Assembly (NCBI GenBank): GCA_002457215.1
Contig: NTJZ01000002.1
Span: forward strand, 124,001-188,000
Length of the DNA: 64,000 nt
Direction of reading: 5' to 3'
From: OM182 bacterium MED-G28
GTDB lineage: Bacteria; Pseudomonadota; Gammaproteobacteria; Pseudomonadales; Pseudohongiellaceae
In this document: in pieces, positions 60,876 to 64,000 of the stretch
How positions within the stretch are numbered: position 1 is the stretch's first letter
How the letters are laid out: each line of letters opens with the position of its first letter
Made by a program: the position numbers and the translations under genes
Notes under the pieces: generated by a model
What the model was told of the DNA's origin: nothing
Seen by the model: the letters and a program-made list of their open reading frames with translations, nothing else
The model's database searches: none

Positions 60876-60896
60876 TATATCTAATAAATAGATATA
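60876..60896. promoter_or_regulatory. Dyad likely to be the LysR-type operator between the regulator and fpr
   Basis: TATATCTA-N5-TAGATATA is a perfect 8-bp inverted repeat starting two bases from the regulator's start codon. A second, weaker element ATCT-N7-AGAT lies ~15 bp to its right. T-N11-A dyads in a LysR/target gap are the usual operator type. Confidence 0.55.
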
Positions 60897-60974
60897 AGAT
60901 ATATAAATAATCTATTTTACAGATATATTATGGAAGTTTACGATCTGGCATCACTTAAGTAGAGGCGATTAACA

Positions 60975-61745
60975 GTGGCTCATCTATCAACTCAATCTGT
61001 GACTGATGTGCATCATTGGAATGAATCGCTTTTCAGTTTTAAAACAACACGTGATCGATCCCTACGATTCGAGAGTGGTCATTTTGTTATGTTGGGTTTG
61101 GAAGTTCAGGGGAAACCTCTGATGCGAGCCTATAGCATTGCGAGCCCAAACTACGACAAAGAGTTGGAATTCTTAAGCATCAAGGTTGCTGATGGACCCC
61201 TCACATCAAAACTTCAAAATATTAAAGTGGGTGATGAATTATTGGTTAGCAGCAAACCAACTGGAACTCTAGTTGTTGATCATCTTTTGGAAGGCCGCAA
61301 CCTTTACTTAATTAGTACTGGCACAGGTCTCGCACCCTTTGTCAGCATTATTCAAGATCCGTCTGTTTATGAAAGATTTGATAAAATAGTCCTTACACAT
61401 GGTGTTAGGTTTACCAGCGAATTGGCGTATCAACAACTAATTAATGACGAACTTCCTAATAACGAGTTCTTTGGTAATGATGTAAAAAGAAAGCTTGTCT
61501 ATTATCCATCCGTGACTAGGGAAGAATTCTGCAATCGGGGGCGCATAACTGACTTAATGTTATCGGGCAAACTGTTTAAAGACATTGGATTGTCCCGAGC
61601 CAATCCAGAGCATGATCGTTTCATGATTTGTGGTAGCCCCAGCATGCTAAAAGATACCTGCAATATATTGAACGTCTGGGGATTCAGAGAATCCCGTCGA
61701 GGCATAAGAGCTCATTACGTGATTGAGCGGGCTTTTGCAGAGTAA
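60975..61745 (+). CDS. fpr: Ferredoxin-NADP(+) reductase
   Basis: A 256-aa flavoprotein: FAD-binding RAYSIASPNYDKELEFLSIKV, then the NADP-binding domain with ISTGTGLAPFVSII and LTHGVRFTSELAYQQ. The C-terminal VIERAFAE is the typical aromatic-containing end of bacterial Fpr. It transfers electrons between NADPH and ferredoxin/flavodoxin in the cytoplasm. Start is GTG with AGAGGCG 5'. Divergent LysR regulator nearby; an Fpr role in oxidative stress follows from that layout. Confidence 0.95.
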   Translation: MAHLSTQSVTDVHHWNESLFSFKTTRDRSLRFESGHFVMLGLEVQGKPLMRAYSIASPNYDKELEFLSIKVADGPLTSKLQNIKVGDELLVSSKPTGTLVVDHLLEGRNLYLISTGTGLAPFVSIIQDPSVYERFDKIVLTHGVRFTSELAYQQLINDELPNNEFFGNDVKRKLVYYPSVTREEFCNRGRITDLMLSGKLFKDIGLSRANPEHDRFMICGSPSMLKDTCNILNVWGFRESRRGIRAHYVIERAFAE

Positions 61746-61877
61746 TCAGCTCGGCAACAAAATCCTCATTTATCCGGATCAAGCGAAATCGCCTGTAATC
61801 GTCTATTGGTGTAAACTAGGCTGCTGTTGTCTCTGTTCTAGATTTCAAGCCCGATTTGCTTCTAATTGGAGATTATC

Positions 61878-62870
61878 GTGAATAACTTGTTTTGTCTCAA
61901 AATACGCTTTCAAGCTTTTGTAGCTCTAATACTTTTTCCGGCCATTGCTGTCGGCCAGGACTATGCAGTAGCTCGCACCAGTTTTGGTGTCCCTGATTTA
62001 CAAGGAACATATAACATTGCCACTGTCACAATGCTGGAACGAGGCGAACAATTTGGTGGTGAGCTGGTTATCACGCCAGAAGAAGCCGCTCGAATTGGTC
62101 AGACTGGTGAAAGCTATCTTGATACGTTGATTGAGAGCGTGGGTGGCGCAGAGGCTGCTGTGGGAGGATACAATACTTTTTGGATGGACCCGGGCGAGCG
62201 CATGGCTTTAATAGATGGCGGGATACGCACTTCGATAATTGTCGAGCCAGAAAATGGTCGTCTACCTTGGGCCGAAGGCGCCCTGCAAAGCATTTTTGCT
62301 GCTCGAGCAGGGGTTGGTGAATTCGACGGTCCTGAAGTGAGGCCAATGGCAGAACGCTGCCTCGTTGGCTTTGGGTCTTCCGGTGGTCCTCCCATGTTGC
62401 CGGTTTTGTACAACAACCATAAGCAGATAGTGCAGACTGAAGATTATGTAATGATAATGGCTGAGATGAATCATGATGCTAGAATTGTGCGCATGAAAGA
62501 CAGTACTCATGACGAAATTGCTAAGTGGTTAGGTGATTCTGTTGGATATTATGATGGAGACACCTTGGTGGTTGAAACCACCAATTTTCATCCACAGCAG
62601 GGCTTGCGTGGTGCTCTTCGACATTTCTTATTTCTGTCTCCTGACGCCAAAGTGACTGAACGTTTTTCTCGACTTGATGAAAACACTTTGCTCTATCGTT
62701 TTACCGTTAACGATCCAAAAATGTTCTCTAGACCATGGACCGGAGAATTACCTATGAATGCTGTGGAAGATATTATCTACGAATACGCTTGCCATGAAGG
62801 TAACTACGCAATGCCGGGAATTCTCGCTGGTGGTCGCCGGGCGGAATATGAAGCAGCTTCGCAGAATTGA
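61878..62870 (+). CDS. Secreted YEYACHEGNYG-family protein, paralog 2
   Basis: 330 aa from GTG 61878, because GGAG sits six bases ahead; the track's TTG at 61866 has none. Signal peptide ends near AIAVGQ. Shares with the gene at 9304 the blocks FGVPDLQGTYN, RCLVGFGSSGGPPMLP, MAEMNHDARIVRM, WLGDSVGYYDGDTLVVET and YEYACHEGNYAMPGILAGGR. The copies are clearly paralogous but diverged, so they may have different ligands. Function unknown. Convergent with the DapA-family gene, with a long perfect hairpin between them. Confidence 0.85.
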   Translation: MNNLFCLKIRFQAFVALILFPAIAVGQDYAVARTSFGVPDLQGTYNIATVTMLERGEQFGGELVITPEEAARIGQTGESYLDTLIESVGGAEAAVGGYNTFWMDPGERMALIDGGIRTSIIVEPENGRLPWAEGALQSIFAARAGVGEFDGPEVRPMAERCLVGFGSSGGPPMLPVLYNNHKQIVQTEDYVMIMAEMNHDARIVRMKDSTHDEIAKWLGDSVGYYDGDTLVVETTNFHPQQGLRGALRHFLFLSPDAKVTERFSRLDENTLLYRFTVNDPKMFSRPWTGELPMNAVEDIIYEYACHEGNYAMPGILAGGRRAEYEAASQN

Positions 62871-62892
62871 TCATCTGGTAAAGTAGAAGGGG

Positions 62893-62922
62893 GTTGTCAT
62901 AGACGGTCACGTCTATGACAAC
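62893..62922. terminator. Perfect 12-bp inverted repeat between convergent genes
   Basis: GTTGTCATAGAC pairs exactly with GTCTATGACAAC around a 6-nt loop GGTCAC. It lies between the stops of the paralog-2 and DapA-family genes. No long T run follows, so it is either a rho-assisted or bidirectional terminator-like hairpin. Confidence 0.7.
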
Positions 62923-62953
62923 ATTAGAACTATTCGTAATTGCGATTGAGGGA

Positions 62954-63838
62954 TTATAGCAATCCGGCTCTATCCAGCACTCCGTCCAAGCGTTTTTCCA
63001 ATTCCGATGGTGCCGGATGCATCGGTAATCGATGCTCATTATTTGGCAACAGGCCCATGCGTTTCATCATGTATTTAATTGGAATTGGGTTGGTGTCATA
63101 GAATACTGATTTGTTGAGCTCGAAGAGTTGATGGTGAAGTGACTTTCCTTTTTCTAGATCATTGTCCCAAACCGCGTGGCACATCTCTGCCAGAATTCCA
63201 GGACGCAAATTTCCAACGGCATTCATTAATCCAACTGCACCGATCGCCAATTCAGGAAAACTGAGTTCTTCTAGTCCCACAAAGACACTGAAATCTGGGA
63301 ACTCAGCCAAACATTCAGAAACAAAGCCAAGATCGTTTACCGCATGCTTCATGCCAATGAAAGTTGAAGACTGCTGCTGTAATTGTCTAATGGTTTCAAT
63401 AGTGATTGACACAGCAGCCCTGCCGGGAATGTGATAGATCATCCACGGAATATCTATGTCCTTAGTGATTTCAAGGTAATACTCAATAATTCCCCGCTGT
63501 GGTGGCCTAATGTAATAGGGAGTAACGATAAGTAGAGCATCAGCCCCAGCTGCGACAGCATGGTCAGTTAGCGCTTTCGATTCTGCCAAGGACTGAGAGC
63601 CCGTGGCAGCAACAACTGAAATAGAGTTATTAGACGTAGTAATAGCAACATCAACTAATTGATTTCTTTCAGCCACTGTCAGTGTGGAAGGCTCAGCTGA
63701 CGTGCCATTTACCAGGATGCCATGAGATCCTTCGTTAACATGGAACTCAATTAGTTTTGCGTAGGTATCCAAATCCACATCACCATTAGAGAAAGGAGTG
63801 ATTATCGGCGGAATTGATCCTTTTACTACGTTACTCAT
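62954..63838 (-). CDS. DapA/N-acetylneuraminate lyase-family aldolase
   Basis: A 294-aa class I aldolase barrel. The pyruvate-binding block is VNGTSAEPSTLT, the Tyr is in MIYHIPGRA, and the Schiff-base Lys is in FIGMKHAVND. Family members include dihydrodipicolinate synthase, N-acetylneuraminate lyase and various keto-sugar-acid aldolases. The DapA consensus GTTGE is GTSAE here, so a side-branch aldolase is more likely than the lysine-pathway enzyme. ATG at 63838 follows AAGGAATG, 22 bp after the regulator stop, so the two form an operon. Confidence 0.9.
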   Translation of the reverse strand: MSNVVKGSIPPIITPFSNGDVDLDTYAKLIEFHVNEGSHGILVNGTSAEPSTLTVAERNQLVDVAITTSNNSISVVAATGSQSLAESKALTDHAVAAGADALLIVTPYYIRPPQRGIIEYYLEITKDIDIPWMIYHIPGRAAVSITIETIRQLQQQSSTFIGMKHAVNDLGFVSECLAEFPDFSVFVGLEELSFPELAIGAVGLMNAVGNLRPGILAEMCHAVWDNDLEKGKSLHHQLFELNKSVFYDTNPIPIKYMMKRMGLLPNNEHRLPMHPAPSELEKRLDGVLDRAGLL

Positions 63839-63860
63839 TTTACATTCCTTTTAGGAATAA

Positions 63861-64000
63861 CTAGTTTTCGTTTTCCAAACTGTTGTTGAGATTTATGAGT
63901 TGGTTGAGAAGTCCTGTTAGTTCTCGCTTGCCCAATTTTCTTTCAATAGAACGGTATATTTTTTCTGATGCAGGAACTACTTGCTGATATTTTTTCTGCC
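63861..64000 (-). CDS. C-terminus of a probable MarR-family regulator (cut by window edge)
   Basis: Not in the ORF track. On the minus strand one frame is open from base 64000 down to a TAG at 63861-63863 (46 codons): QKKYQQVVPASEKIYRSI...LINLNNSLENEN. This helical, charged end resembles the dimerisation tail of MarR-type regulators. It lies 22 bp before the aldolase ATG, so it is probably the regulator of that gene. Family assignment is tentative because the DNA-binding part is outside the window. Confidence 0.5.
   Translation of the reverse strand, partial: QKKYQQVVPASEKIYRSIERKLGKRELTGLLNQLINLNNSLENEN

Noticed and set aside
62954-63838. Housekeeping dapA of lysine synthesis
   Set aside because: GTSAE instead of GTTGE and a regulator partner instead of the usual BamC-type neighbour argue for another aldolase; not certain enough to give the symbol.
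1-64000. Mobile elements, CRISPR arrays, tRNA or rRNA genes
   Set aside because: No transposase, integrase or phage protein, no regularly spaced repeats and no tRNA cloverleaf were found by eye. A tRNAscan and repeat search would settle this.

Overview
The window is a dense, single-chromosome-type stretch of moderate GC with short intergenic gaps and no rRNA, tRNA, CRISPR array, integrase, transposase or phage gene that I could find. Malate synthase G, an S-formylglutathione hydrolase, a FinR/YeiE-type LysR regulator divergent from a ferredoxin-NADP reductase, and a MadL/MadM malonate carrier point to a Proteobacterium. The many DUF1592/DUF1552, PQQ-cytochrome and Tat-exported sugar enzymes fit a marine heterotrophic gammaproteobacterium (Pseudohongiellaceae/OM182-like is my guess). 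The taxonomy is inference; no marker gene is present.

Layout. 1-4146 (minus): the start of a PD40-like propeller gene, a membrane-anchored Cys protein, a Tat-exported enolase-superfamily dehydratase and two exported proteins of unknown function. 4353-9235 (plus): a metallo-beta-lactamase-fold hydrolase, an exported alpha/beta hydrolase and glcB. 9304-13808: a YEYACHEGNYG-family secreted protein, an NHL propeller coupled to an exported HpcH/HpaI aldolase, and an aminotransferase. 13914-16201: an OpuC/EgtU-like ABC importer with permease and binding protein fused. 16297-24447 (minus): a serine hydrolase, the DUF1592/DUF1552/ankyrin operon and an SMP-30 lactonase. 24658-29126 (minus): a PyrD-PyrK fusion and a malonate uptake/activation set (matB, madM, madL). 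29580-30784: a DUF4920 protein and a 0.7 kb non-coding stretch with strong RNA-like hairpins. 30785-38540 (minus): an apparent 3-keto-glycoside cluster (DUF1080, GMC oxidoreductase with subunit 3, two TIM-barrel isomerase/epimerases, Gfo/Idh/MocA, sulfatase). 38684-47218 (minus): small stress/housekeeping proteins, two tandem PQQ quinohemoprotein lipoproteins, a CHRD protein and a tannase/feruloyl esterase. 47276-50066 (plus): an SRAP protein, a motif-deviant exported Gfo/Idh/MocA and fghA. 50063-53986 (minus): a compact operon (GtrA, DprE1, DprE2, HAD-UbiA) that looks like a full lipid-linked D-arabinofuranose donor pathway. 54122-64000: an IMPase, a redoxin/cytochrome c/copper-monooxygenase-like fusion, a LysR-RND-DUF3237 operon divergent from fpr, a second YEYACHEGNYG protein, a DapA-family aldolase and the C-terminus of a probable MarR regulator.

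How the genes work together. The dominant theme is envelope carbon processing: many enzymes whose families are usually cytoplasmic carry Tat or Sec signals, and several c-type heme and PQQ proteins can pass electrons to the respiratory chain. Malate synthase G, the malonate set and the sugar-acid enzymes feed the products into central metabolism. The most notable systems are the arabinose-lipid cassette, the 3-keto-glycoside cluster, the PyrD-PyrK fusion beside malonate genes, and the hairpin-rich non-coding region at 30.1-30.8 kb. The ORF track missed both edge-truncated genes (1-206 and 63861-64000), and several track starts are over-extended; corrected starts are given.
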